From Gonium pectorale (lineage: Eukaryota; Chlorophyta; Chlorophyceae; Chlamydomonadales; Volvocaceae): 33,461 bases of DNA. This document shows, piece by piece, positions 1-12,000 of the stretch. The DNA is taken from the NCBI GenBank assembly GCA_001584585.1, contig LSYV01000009.1, forward strand, positions 169,598-203,058. Reading direction: 5' to 3'. The translations under genes and the position numbers were made by a program. How positions within the stretch are numbered: the first letter of the stretch is position 1; every line of letters begins with the position of its first letter. Under the pieces are notes generated by a model. The model did no database searches, had not been told where the DNA came from, and saw only the letters and a list, made by a program, of their open reading frames with translations.

Positions 1-2784
1 GGAAGTGGATCGGCCCGTCCACCTCCACCGCCAGCCGCCGGCCGCCCTCCAGCTCCACCACCGCATCCACCGAGCGGCCCAGCTGCGGCAGCCACTGCTC
101 GCCCTGGACCGAGGCGATGACGGGCAGGTAGCCGGACGGCTGCTCCTCTCCCGCCTGCTGCAGGGCCGCCAGGGCTTTCAACACCTGTTGCTGGAATTCC
201 GAGCCTGCGGTGCTTTGCTGCTGGGACTCTGCAGCGTTCCGCATCGCCTGCTGCAGGCTTGCGCAGCCCAGCAGCCCACTGCCGCAGGCTTCAGCACTCA
301 GCCCCGGGCTGTAGACCGCCGCAGGGGCCAGCTCCAGCTGCACCTGCCACAGCTGTAACAGACCCTCCGTTTCAAAGGCGCCCGCGCCCTCCAGCCCCCA
401 GCGCCGAGCAACCTCCTCCGGCAGCGACCTTGCCAGGCCGCGGAGGGAAAGAGCGTCTGCCCCAATCACCGCCAGCGCCCACAGGCTGTTGCAAAGGGTC
501 TGCACCGTCGGCCGATCCCCAACCGCCTTCCTCAGCAGCAGCTCCCGCAGCCGCCCCGCCAGCACCCCCACCAGCGCCTCCACGGCCGCCCGGCTGCCCC
601 CATCCAGGAGGTCCAGGCGGCCGTACAGGTGCGCCAGGGACCAAAGGCTGTTGGCGCAATCCTGCTCGTTAGCCTTCTTGCGCAGCTTGATGCTCTCCGC
701 CGCGAGGGCCAGCAGGGCGGCGGGGGGCCGGTGCCGGACCAGGCCCAGCGCGTACAAGAGGTTGGACCAGTCCTGGGCGTTCGCAGCCCCCACGAAGCCC
801 GGCTGCATGGCCGCCTGCACCGCCGCCTCATACCAGCCCTGGTACCACTGCGGGTAGGGTTCCGGGCCGCTGCGCGGCATCTTGGCCAGCGCCCAGGCGG
901 CGTTGCTGATGGCCTGGGGAGTAAATCTGACGAAGCCCCGTCGCCGGCACTCTGCTGCCGTTGCTTCAATGAACGCCTCTGAACCCCTTGGACGTTGTAG
1001 GGCCGCCAGCGCCAACAAGATGTTTGCCAGCGCCTGTTCTGTGAAGTCTCCTGGCTGTACTTCAAGCAACTGCTTCGAGGACCCAATCAGGGCGCGCACA
1101 GCAGGGGCGTACTCGACGCCGCTGCAGCCCAGAGTCGCCAGCGCCCACAGGCTATTGGACAGCGCTTGGGCATTCAACGCAGCTGGCTGGTTTTGCAGCA
1201 GTTGTTGCGTTGCTCCAATTAGGGAGCGTACAGCAGGGGTGTACTTGACGCCGGTGCAGCCCAGAGTCGCAAGAGCCCACAGGCTGTTGGAAAGCTCTTG
1301 AGCGTTCAAGCGCTCTGCTGCACGACCCGCCGCCGCTGCCAGGAGCCGCAGCGGAGAGCTGTCAGGGCGGCGCAGCTTGGCTAGACCCCACAGCATGTTG
1401 GACACAGCCTGCGAACTGAAGCCCCCGCCTACGGGCGAAGGACCGCCTGCTGCCCCGCCCTCCAGACGCGACCCCACCTCGGCCTCCAGGTGCTGCAGGT
1501 CCTGTTGACGGGGCGTATAGCTGCAGTCTTCTGCAAGGCTGCCTAGGGAGTGAAGGCAGTTGGCCAGGGCCTGGCAATCCGCGTCCGGTGCCACAGCGGC
1601 CAGGCAGGCGGTCATGTGGTCCCACAGGGCCTCCGGGCCTCGCTGCAGCCGGGCTGCGGCGATCAGCAGGTTTGAGCAGGTCTGTGGACCTAGCTCGTCC
1701 AGCCTCGGCTGCAGCAGGCGCTGACCACTGACGTGCAGTGCTGCTTCCGCAGCCGGGGCGGCCAGCAGCTCCGCCGGCGCCCCGGACGACAGCGACCACC
1801 ACAGGTTGCTGATCTCCCTCCCGGACGCACACTGTAGCAGCTCCCCGTCCCCTGCCGCCAGCCGTGCCAACAGCGCCGCCGCCAGGCCGTCGCCCCAGTG
1901 GCCCGCCTTGGCGCAGGCCCACAGGGGAACGACGCAGTCCTGGGGCCTCCGCAGCCTTGGCACCAGCGGCAGATACGCCGCCGCCAGGGTGCTCATGAGC
2001 TTGGTGAGCAACTGCCTATGCACTTGGACGTCCTTTTGAGGCCACGGTTGTGTCCGCATGGGGAGCTGCGAAGGGGAAGAGATAACAAGAGGTTACAGCC
2101 ACCCATACCCGCACGCAGCACGCTGACTTCTCGGGTACAGCCTTGCCATAGCCGCCCATTTGTCGAAGTTGAGCATGCACACAGCCATCACAGCCATGAC
2201 AACTTTACGAGTCCGTGTAGGTCTCGCTTTTGAGGCCGCTATTGCATTACCTTGGCAGCCTTAGCGAAGGCAGCGCACAGGGTCCTGGCATCCCAGCTGT
2301 GCGAGCGGGCTTCAGCAGCCTTTGCCAAGGAGGGAAGGTCGGAGTAGGTCTCCAGGTCCTGACGCCGCCGGCGTCCTTCCCCACCGGCGGCACTGAGCAG
2401 CTGCGGAGGCCCCTTGCCGCGCCCCTCTACCCTGTGGCCCCTGCCCCCGCCCGGAAGCTGGCCGCCGGTGCCCACACTCCGGCCCCCTCCACGGCTTCTT
2501 TCTCGGCCCCCACGCCCGCTGCGCCCCGTGGGGTCACGGGGCGCGATGCGGATAGCCGCGGGATCGCGGGGGTTGCTGCGGCCCTTGTTTTTGCTGCTGT
2601 CGTCGCCTCCGTTGGGGAGCTCTGCCTTGCTGTTGTGCGCGACCACGAAGGGACCCGCATGACCCCGAGGGGGACCCAACGCCGGCCTTGGCAAGCACCG
2701 AGTCAGATGCCATGGGCCGAGCCAGCGATGTGCACCGCTACCGAGAATGCATTGAGGGCCTGCTGGCGTAAGGGCTGTCCGCAT
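1..2784 (-). CDS. OPR-like repeat protein with C-terminal RAP domain (RAP-A), 3' truncated by window edge
   Basis: Two exons are visible: 2784-2251 and 2065-1, with a 185-bp intron (donor gtaatg, acceptor ttcgcag). The ATG at 2784 is chosen because RAP-2 opens with the same ATGCGGACAGCCCTT. Exon 1 (178 aa) is rich in Gly/Arg (RGG-like) and ends in a conserved block with SHSWDARTLCAAF. Exon 2 stays open for 688 codons to the edge and carries repeated helical motifs such as SNSLWALATLG, SNLLYALG and NSLWALAV. It then enters a RAP domain (LGRSVDAVVELEGG, VEVDGP), which is cut. OPR and RAP proteins are established organelle RNA-stability, splicing or translation factors in green algae; the target and compartment here are unknown. 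The frame agrees with the paralogues through 2 kb and I found no break, so this copy is probably functional. It is the only inverted member, divergent from MPP10. Confidence 0.85.
1046..1309 (-). repeat. Two tandem 132-bp units (44-aa OPR-like repeats) in RAP-A
   Basis: Units 1309-1178 and 1177-1046 each encode a 44-residue repeat beginning (L)NAQ-LSNSLWALATLGC and ending with a Gln-rich helix. A diverged unit (FTEQALANILLALAAL) follows at 1045. The 132-bp spacing is exact. RAP-2 has one such unit at this place and RAP-3 has three. Confidence 0.85.
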
Positions 2785-5700
2785 GGCCAACGGGGCCAAC
2801 TACTCAGCTGTTGATCATTGACTACATGTTAACCTTAACACATTTGTTACTCGAGTGTTGTTGAGTCGTGGCGATCGGGGCGTCTGGTCTGCTGAGCAAA
2901 ACAGCAAACTTAATCGGCACTCCCCACTGTTTGGACGTTGAGACACTCTCTGGCATGGAACACATCAGATTGAGAGTAAACTCGTGCATGTAGGAAGGCG
3001 TGTGCAGTACGGCACAGAAGGGTTTGGGCGCCGGCTGTTATTGCCACGGCCCCTGGCCACAGCCATTGCTGCCGTCCTTGTTGTTGGGGGCGCAGCCTAG
3101 CAACCTGTGCTGATGAAGTGGAAGTCAGGGGCGCGTGTGGAAGCCCATGCAGCTTGCATTCCGCACTTCGGGTATGTATGAGCTGATCAGAGCTGCCTCC
3201 CGATGCTCGTCCCCGGGGGTCATCAAGGCCCTCGACAGAGGGGTCACGAAACAGAGGCGTTGGGTTGCGGCCACTCGCGGAGGTTGGTAAGGCCGGTGGA
3301 GCGGCGGGTTGGAGTGGGTTGTCACGTAGGGTTGGTTGGCGCCACTGTCGGAGCCCCGAGTGGCGCTGCCGTGCGCCCCGTTTGCCTGGGCCCCGCGAAC
3401 GTGTCGCCTGAGCTTCTGCAGACTGCTCTTGCGTCCCTGAAAAGGACGCGTCACGCGCTACCGCCCCAGGGCCGCGTGCCGTCATGCGCCATGCTCCCCA
3501 CCCTGGCCCACGCACCCGCTGTGTGTTTTGGGTTCCCTCAGCACATGGCGCCAATGGCTCAGGCCCTACCGCTGCCGCTCCGACCCCCAAGCTAGCCCAT
3601 CGCCTGTGGCGTCGATTTCCCGGCAACTGGCCACAGCGTGACGCCCACTCCGAGCCCCGCGTTCCGCTTGCTTCCCCCGCGGCCCTGCCTCCCCCAGCGT
3701 CTCCAGCTGACTGTGTCTGAGTTGCGTGGCGGCACTGTATCGGGAAGATCAGCGCGTGAAGCAACTGGCTGGAAAGGACCTGCTGGGTTTTTAGGGTTTA
3801 GTCGGTTGTTCTAAACTTACAGCAGTTACAGGGCTTTCACACGTGTGGACCAGTAGCAAGGGGAAAGCTCAGTGCCGCGTGCTTCCCGCCGCTAGCGCGC
3901 TGAGCCTGTCCCAGCGCATGCTGCTGTACGCGCACGACGAGCTGCCTGGGCATGGCAGGTGGGGGAGGAGACGCAGGGACGGGAGGGAAGGGGCGGGAAC
4001 CGGGAAGGACGGAGGTGGGAGCGGTGGTGACACTTGACCGGCGGGCCCGCTTTCCAACATCCGGAGCAGGTAAGCAGCAGGCACCCTCTGCAGCGGCCTC
4101 ATAGCCTGCCTGGAGGTTTCGAAGGGGCCCCAGTCTGAGACGTCACAGGTCCTCCAAGCGAGACCCAGTGCCTGCGACTCGTCACCAGACGCAGAACACG
4201 CACCGTGACTGCCGCGTAGGCATGTGCTGAAAGCTGTTTACATGAAGCCCCGGAAAGGCAGTCCCTGTTGTTGGCGGGTGCCGACAGGCCGCAAGAAGCA
4301 CCCATAAGCCCGCCACTCGCCTGCAGATCTGCGACCGTGCCGGTGATCCGATACGGTGAGGACGCGGCCGGGAGCCCGGAGCACAACAACCGTACGGCAA
4401 GCACGTACGGCCTGCACACACAGCAACATGTCACGCCCGTGTCCTTTGACCGCATGGTTCGGGACAATTGCGTTGCGTGTCTGTGCGGGGTGGAGGGGAG
4501 CGAGGGCATAAGTGGGGGGAGGGGCGATAAGGGTCCTTATCGTGGTAACAGGAGGGGACTAGGCTGCCGATGACTGCCTGGATTACTCCTGGTTGCACCC
4601 CGGATATGCAGGCTTCTTGCGCAAGATGCGTAGGTGAGACTGCGCCTGCGTTCACCTGATTAGCTGGCTGTCTGCCGGTAGCTTAATCACTTTTCCACAT
4701 GGAGTGTGTCAGTTCGGTCGTGGTGCCTGTTCTCCGGCGGCTGGCGCGAGAGCCACTGCACGGCTGAGGTGCTGGTAGCTCCAAGGTTTGGTGGTTTGTG
4801 CATGAGGTGGCTCAATGTCCCTTTCGGCTTTCCTTGTTTACCCGAATGGGCTGCATCATGGGTTTCGTGCCGATCTAATATCGTGCAGTCTGGCGTGAGC
4901 TCGTCTTGTGGTAAGGAGAGGGTGTGCGCGACGGCGCCCAGACGAACACGCTGCAGTACTAATACTGACACAGTACGTCACAGTACGGCATGCACACAGC
5001 CGTACGTGAAACCATCGGCCCGGGTCCTCTTGTGCCTGGGTCATCACGCCACCACTGCCACGCACCACCAGAGCTCCGCTGGCTTGAACAGCCCGCATGC
5101 GCCCTTCCTCCAATGCACGTGGCCCATTCCCGAAAGGAACTAGTACACATGGCAGGGTGTCTCAAATCGTGCGTACAAGACACACACAATGTCCTTTTCG
5201 TTTTCAACACACAATGTCGCCGGTCTACTCGACAGCTGCAAAAATCAGCCGGGACTTCTCCTCCTTGTGACAATATTCGTTCATGGGGTTTGATTGCTCC
5301 AGGCATAGCCGAGCATTTAAAAAGCCGGACCGGCCGGACAAAGCACATCTCCTGCAGATGCTCTCCCTCGCCATCCAAGATCCAAAACATTCCCCACCTG
5401 ACGCTTTTGGTACGTGCGGCTTGGGCCGCTGCTGTGTGCAGCCTGGGCAGCTGTGGGCGGCTTGCCCGCGCGCGCTGGGAAGGAGATACGCCGTCGCGGA
5501 TCCCGTGACGGTGGAGCACTATCCGTACTCCATTCAGTACACATTTGTCCTACGGCGTCCCGGAGAGGACTTCAGGTGGTGGCTGAACCCGCAGTACAGT
5601 GCGCACGAATCGGGCATCATAACCTGCCTTGCTCGCTCCATAGCGTCTTGTCTGCGGTAGCTGATATATCAGGTGTTACAACACCAACTGCTGTGACGGG

Positions 5701-6023
5701 ATGAACTCGAAGTCTCGAACCTTGAAACCCAAATGGGGCGGTTGCGATAACGGCCAACGAACGACCGATACCATTTCTGCCTTGCCAGCATTTGTCTCCG
5801 ATGATTACCGTTACACAATCTTACATCCAGTTCAAGCCACACGTCTCCAGGGTTACCGAGCGCGCAGGTCGCAAGCACCTGCATATTTGTCTAACATATT
5901 CATTGACATCGACATCGACATAACGTAGGAATAGATACGGAAATACAGAGCGGCGGCGACGTTTTTGCCATCGTCGGTGGCCGACGGCCGACGGCTCTGT
6001 CTTCGTAACCAGCATTGCTCCAC
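2785..6023. other. Intergenic region between RAP-A and MPP10
   Basis: No supportable gene is seen. It should contain the divergent promoters of RAP-A and MPP10. Base composition is mixed, with GC-rich parts at 3100-3700 and more AT-rich parts at 3720-3840 and 5640-5940. Open frames here (for example 2910-3764 minus) lack an ATG and resemble nothing I recognise. The self-complementary CCGTACGG-type sequence recurs near 4390 and 4405, and a short gacatc repeat lies near 5905. I see no clear transposon ends. Confidence 0.5.
3785..3800 (-). promoter_or_regulatory. Telomere-like / telo-box motif upstream of RAP-A
   Basis: The plus strand reads GGGTTTTTAGGGTTTA, which contains TTTTAGGG (the Chlamydomonas telomere unit). 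Read in RAP-A's direction it contains AAACCCTAA, the plant telo-box. It lies 1 kb upstream of the RAP-A ATG. A similar motif in the same relative orientation precedes RAP-3. The regulatory role is inference; a chance or interstitial telomere-like match is possible. Confidence 0.35.
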
Positions 6024-9000
6024 ATGGTGTCCACTAGGAGGTCAGGCCGCACTCAGCAAGCGGCAGCAGCGCAGGTAGGCGCCGCCGGCTTCCGGACTCT
6101 CCTCGCCTGCTGACATGAAGGAAAAAAGCAGGTTCAATGCAGCGTGGTCAATAGCGTTGAAGGAATGCTCCTATAGAATGTTCGGCTATGTGGTGCATCG
6201 TTCGGCCTGTTTCCCCGCTTGCAGGAAGAACAGGCCCCTGTCGACACAACAGCAGGCGATGCTAGCACCCAGCACATGGAAGCAGGGCCTACCCCTGCCG
6301 CGGATGCCGTAGAGGAGGCCCCCGCTCTAGCCCCCACGGAGCCCATCGCTCCCCCCCATGGCGTCACTGCGGACGCTGCCGACGCCAGTACCGCAGCCGC
6401 TGAGGAGGGTGCCCCGACTCCGGCAGCCAAGCGACGAAAACAGGCTGCCCCCAAGAAGCACACCCCGGCTGCCAAGGGGCCTGCAGTCGCACCTGCGCAC
6501 GATGCCAGCCCTGCTCCGGACCAGTCCGAGCCACCGGCCGCAGCGACCGCTCTGCCCACGCACACCCCGGGTCCAGCCAAGACCCCCGCGCGCCCTAAAG
6601 CGGAGGAATTTGACGCAGCAGCGGCTGCTGCAAAGTCCCCAGCGCCGGCCGCGGCCACCCCGGCCGCCCCTGCTGCGGCCGCAGTGGCCGCTCCCTCCCC
6701 TGCACTGCCGCTGGCGGGCCCCAGCCCCGCGCCTGCTGCTGCTGCGGCGGCAGCGGCGACACCAGCACCGGCAGCGGCCGCTGCAGAAGGCAACGAGCCG
6801 GGCCCGCGTGGGGGGCAGGAGCCGGCGGCGGGCCCGGGGCCGGGGTCAGCCGCTGCGGCAAAGGACGATGGAGCGGCTCCTAACGGCGTGCTGGACGCCT
6901 TCCGCAAGATGCCCGCCCTGCGCACCGCGCTGGAGTCGCTGCAGGTGCGCCGCTGGGCGGCCGTGTGCGCGGCACCTCACTTGCCCTCCCAGAGGGGGCG
7001 GGCCCTCCCAGAGGGGGCGGGCCCTCCCAGAGGGGGCGGGCCCTCCCAGAGGGGGCGGGCCCTCCCAGAGGGGGCGGGCCCTCCCAGAGGGGGCGGGCTG
7101 CTGAGCAGGGGACCTTGTGTAGGGCACGACAGAGGCGGCGGCGCACACGTGGCGAACAGGGCGTTTCACAGGAGTGGCGCGCCGGTGCCGCCGGGGCTTG
7201 TGGGTTTATCTCCTCGTGTGTCCCCGGGCGACCGCTCCGCTGCACGGCGCCAGGGGGTGTTGCCGCCGTCGAGGGGTTGCAAGTGGGTCCACTCCACTCG
7301 CCAACGCTACGACGGCTTTTTTTTACGGATAACACTGCTACGCCTTCTGTGCCTGAATGCTCAACACTGCCTCCGTCCCACGCGGCGCCCTCCTGGCTGC
7401 GTGTGCTGCCGCAGGCCCGAGTGGAGGACTCTGCGGTCTTTCTGCGGCCGGCGCCGGAGGTTGCAACGGCGGCGAGGGAGGCGGCCAAGGTGTGTGCGCC
7501 CCAGGGTGGACCGGCCGGCTAGACCTACCAGGGCTCTCGCGCCAGGGGGCAGGGTCCGGCGGCTTGGGCTGGCAGGGCGACCTGCGCAGGGTTCTCACTT
7601 CTCAAGCCGGGGGCAGGCGGCGCAAGCGCTCGGGCCCGTGCGTGCATGCTGCCCCTCCCACTGGCTCCGAAGAATGCCCCCGATCTATGAAGATACCCCT
7701 AACCCCATGCCCCGAGGCCCCTCTGCCACACTCTAAAAGTCTGGCACCTGTACATGGAGTCGTGCGCACATGCTCGTTGCGTTCGTCCTGGATCCTGGAT
7801 CCCGCGCACGCCCCTTTTCACGGGCCCTCAGGCCCCCAGGCCCTGCGTGGGCGCCGTGAACTGCCTTTGTGCAGCCAGCCCTGCTGGCTCCCCCGTGCAT
7901 CAGTCCCCGGCCGCTGCCGGTCGCATTCTCTAACCAACGCGCCCTTTGCCTCTTCCTCATTGTTCGCCGCTCCAGCCCTCCCTTGTCCCCTTTCCTCCTC
8001 ATCTTCTTCGCCCCCGCAGCTGCTGTACAAGCAGGCCGCCACGTCGCTGCTGGAGGGCGGCGGCGCGTCCAGCAGAGCAGAGCGGCGGGCCCTGCGGGGG
8101 AGCGCTGCCGCGCCGCTGCCGGAGCTGCACACCGACGCGTCGTTCGACCCGGAGCAGATCTGGCTGCAGGTGCGGGACAGGAAGGGACGGAAGGGAGCTT
8201 TGAAGGGATGGGCGGCATGTGCGCGTCGCGCAGGGCACAGGGGCAGAGGGGCAGTGGGGCGCGGAGCGGATTTGGAGGAGACAGGGTATGAAGAACAACG
8301 AGGTGGGCGCGAGCGGCGTTTGGCGCCGCAGCGGTTGGAACAGGATGCGGAACAGCACCCCAGGGGTGATGCACACATCGCCGTCATTCCCATCCCGGCT
8401 TTCCGAACCGCCTCTGCAACAAGCGTTCCTCGACTTCCGAACTCCCCTTCGCCTCTGCTCCCCAGCTTGAGCTGGCCACGGAGGCGGCGGTGCGGCGGGT
8501 GCGGCGACTCATTCGCGGCGCCGAGCCGCTGGCCGCGGCAGCCGGCGCCCCGGGCGCAGGCCTGCTGAAGCCGGAGGCGGCAGCTGGCATTGAGCGGTTG
8601 TTGGCTGGCGGCAGCGACGAGAGCGGCGAGGGCGACGAGGAGGAGGACGAGGACGAGGAAGGGGGCAGCATGGGGGAGGATATGGAGGAGGATGAAGAGG
8701 ACGAGGACGACGAGGAGGAGGAGCGCGGGCGGCGGGCCAAGCGTGCGCGGAGAGGTGAGAGGCAGAGGCGTGTGATGGCTTTGGTGCGGCCTTGGAGACG
8801 CGGGCGCCGTCGCGGCGTGTTGCCAAACACCGCTTCCCGCACGGCCTGGCCCTGCGTTCACGTAAAGCGCAAGCGCATGCTCTTTCGGGCCACCCACCTC
8901 CCGACCACCCTCGGCCGCAGACGAGCCGGCGGCCAAGGCCGGCAAGGCCGCCAAGCAGGGCCGGCTGGAGGACCAGTTCTTCCGGCTGAGCGACCTGGAG

Positions 9001-12000
9001 CGCTACGTGGAGGACGCGGAGCGGCGGGCCATGGCGGGCAGCGAGGAGGAGGAGGAGGGAGACGAGGGCGAGGAGGAGGGGGACGAGGACGGCGACGCGG
9101 CCATGTTCGGCGGCGGTGAGCGGCGGATAGCGCACGGCGTGGGGTGACGATCGAAAGGCCTGTGCGCTCGATGTAACAAGGTCCCAAGAATAGTGCCCTC
9201 CGTGGCAAGGCGCCTGCCCACACTTTCGCAGCACGTAGTACATGCACCGCGTGCATCTGAGCTGGGAGGGGCAAGGTCGTCGCAGGTCATGAGGTGTGTG
9301 TCGCGCCTCCATGCTCGGCCCGCAGACGACGACGAGGACGATGAGGAGCAGCGGCTGGAGGCGCTGCTGCGGGATGCGGCCAAGAGGGCGGGTGAGCTGG
9401 GGGGCGGGGTTCGGGGCCGCAACTCGGCACGCGGCTCAGGAGGCCGGTGGGGGCAAGACCGCATCTTGGCGGCGGGGCCCGCAGACGAAGCGCAAGGGGC
9501 AACAGGGAGTTCGCGGGAGTTGATGGTGGGGGCCGGTCGGCGGTGGTGTGGTTTTGGGCGGTGCGGGGAGTGGGCGGGGGGCAAGGGTCGTGTTTGCCGG
9601 AAGGAAGGCATGGTGAGAGGGCGCCTGCAGGGAGGCTGAAGGCGGCTTGCAATGCCCGTGGCTCGAGCCACAGAGGCTTCTTACCTGACAGCCTTGACGT
9701 GCTGCCCGTGATGCCATCACCGCCTGACGGGGACTCCGTGCGCTAGAGCCCCACCATGGCTTGACGGGGGCGCTCGTGCTCCCGAGGATGGGGGGTTGAA
9801 GGGAAAGGGGAATGAACAACGACGAGCTGGGCGCCAGCAGCGTGTATCCCGAGGATGGGGAGTGCTCGCTCGTGTGGTGTACTCGCGTGGGCACAACACA
9901 CACAACACACACAACACACACAACACACACAACACACACAACACACACAACACACACAACACACACAACACACACAACACACACAGCAACTTCACAGCAA
10001 CACTCTGCCCCCTCTGCCCCCTTGCTACTTTGCGCCCTTGCTGCGGTGCGCTGCAGGCAAGAAGGCGGGCAAAAAGGGGAAAGGCGACGACGAGGGGGCG
10101 AAGCTGCGGTACAAGGACTTTTTCGGGGGCGGGGACGACGACGGCGAGGACGAGGAGGAGGACGAGGGCGACGAGGGCGAGAGCGATGAGGGGGTCCCGG
10201 GAGGGCTGCTGTCCAGCGACGGCATGGAGGACGAGGAGGGCCTGGGCGAGGAGGAGGAGGAGGACGACGACGAGGATGGGGGCGCCGCGCGGCGGCGCTC
10301 CGGGAAAGACGCAGGTGGGGACCCGGGTCATGCCCCGCAGGCGGAAAAACTTGCCTTGCCAGCTCAGGCCCGGGGGCGGGATGGCCGAGTCGTCGATTTT
10401 ACATGTTGTTCATGGACCCCGGCAGTTGCCGCCGTTGAGCTCGATACTGACGCAGGCTCATGCGTGCTTTACCAGTGATCGCCGCCCCACTCGGCCACTC
10501 CGCAGGGCCGCGCGACGGCGCCGACGCGGGCTCGGGCCGCGGCAAGGCCAAGTCCCGGGCGGAGGACGCTGTGCCCATGTCCGCACACGAGCGGCGGCTG
10601 GCCAGGATGCAGGTGGGGCGGGGCGAACGCCCCGTGAGGCGTGGCGTCCGGTCTGCAGGCAGAGAAGAAAGACGAGGCTGGAGGGGGGCGAGGGGGGCGC
10701 GGCACGGCATCGGCCTGCTATTGACCCGAGGGCGGGCGTTACCGAGACCAGGAACAGGATTACCGCATATGCCTGTTGCAGCTGCGGCGATGAGCACGCC
10801 CTGACTACCCAGTGGAAGTTGCCGCTGGCACGTCGCTACCAAATGGCATAACCTCGGCTCCATTGCGCCACGTGTTGTGGTAGCCCTGTTCGTTTCACCT
10901 TCTCCGGTTCCCCCTTCCGCTCCCTTTCTTTGTTTTCCCCCGCCGCGCAGGAGCGCATCGCTGAGCTGGAGGCGGACGCTCTTCGGGGCAAGTCGTGGCA
11001 CCTGATTGGCGAGGCCACGGCGGGCAGCCGGCCGATCAACAGCGCCCTCGAGCTGGACATGGACTTCGAGACGACGGGTGCGGCGCAGTGCGGGAGTTCC
11101 GGGGTGTGGGCGGGTTGCAGGGTGTGGGTCATGCGTGGCGGTGGCATTGAGTTGCGCAAGGGTGGGGGAGATCCGTGGGTTGCGCCATGATCGGAGGATG
11201 CGGAAAGCTCAGCAGACTTCAAGCAGTCTCCTGGTGTTGCACCTGACTGTTCCTCCCCCCTTCCCTCCGTTGTGCACCGGCCCGCTCCACCCTCACCGGG
11301 CCGCACTCCCCGGAACCTCCACCAATTGGCAGTCAACCACGTTCACTGGTTCCCTGAATACAGTCTCAACCGCCTTTTCCGCCCGCCCGCCACTCCCGCA
11401 GCCAAGCCCGTTCCGGTCCAGACGGACGAGATGACCAACGACCTGGAGGCCCTCATCCGCAAGCGCATAGCAGACCGGCGCTTCGACGACGTCATCCGCG
11501 TCGTGCCGCCGCCCCTGGAGACCAAGAAGAAGGTGCTCGAGCTGGACGACTCCAAGTCGAAGGCCGGCCTTGGCGAGCTGTACGAGCAGGACTATGTACG
11601 GCAGGTGAGGCATGCCTACATATGTACGAACTGCAGGTACCTCGGGGGCCTGACCGTGGGGGAGGATCTAGACCGCCGCCCACGTAGCGGCTGACCGATT
11701 CTGGGGGCCAACGCGCAAGTAAGGACGCACCCTGCCCGTGTGTGCGTCAGGTGGCTGGCGGTACGGCAGAGGACAAGGACGAGAAGCTGCGGGCGGAGGC
11801 TCGGGCGCTGTTCAAGGCGCTGTCCTTCAAGCTGGATGCGCTGAGCAGGTTCCACTTTGCACCAAAGCCAGTGGTGGAGGACATGACGGTCCGCAGCGAG
11901 GTGGGGCAGTGCGGGCGCCTCGCAACGGCCACGGCCTTTCAAATGACATGGGGTCCCTGTCATGGCCACATCCGCTCATTCGCATTGCGAGGACGTGTGG

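Noticed and set aside
1362..1922. 186-codon minus-strand frame with ATG-like start inside RAP-A
   Set aside because: It is an out-of-frame shadow. The true RAP-A frame is open across it and matches the paralogues; the same shadow appears in RAP-2 at 15802-15999.
2910..3764. 284-codon open frame on the minus strand
   Set aside because: It has no ATG at its start (TTG), no recognisable domain and no homology to the rest of the window. Long chance frames are expected in such GC-rich DNA.
5283..5660. 125-codon frame with ATG and a Trp/Tyr-rich end
   Set aside because: It was looked at as a transposon or gene remnant. No family is recognised and no flanking repeats were found, so it is not called.
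6115..6312. Open frame starting ATGAAGGAAAAA, as alternative MPP10 start
   Set aside because: It lies in the proposed intron 1, crosses the acceptor out of frame with the Mpp10 protein, and stops at 6312.
6834..7488. Frames through the 19-bp minisatellite
   Set aside because: They are intronic. Translation of the repeat is an artefact, and splicing from 6944 to 8020 restores the Mpp10 frame.
9796..10851. Long frames through the CACAACACA repeat (Thr-His-Asn or Cys-Val proteins)
   Set aside because: They are produced by a 9-bp microsatellite inside an intron. The true exon 7 frame starts at 10057.
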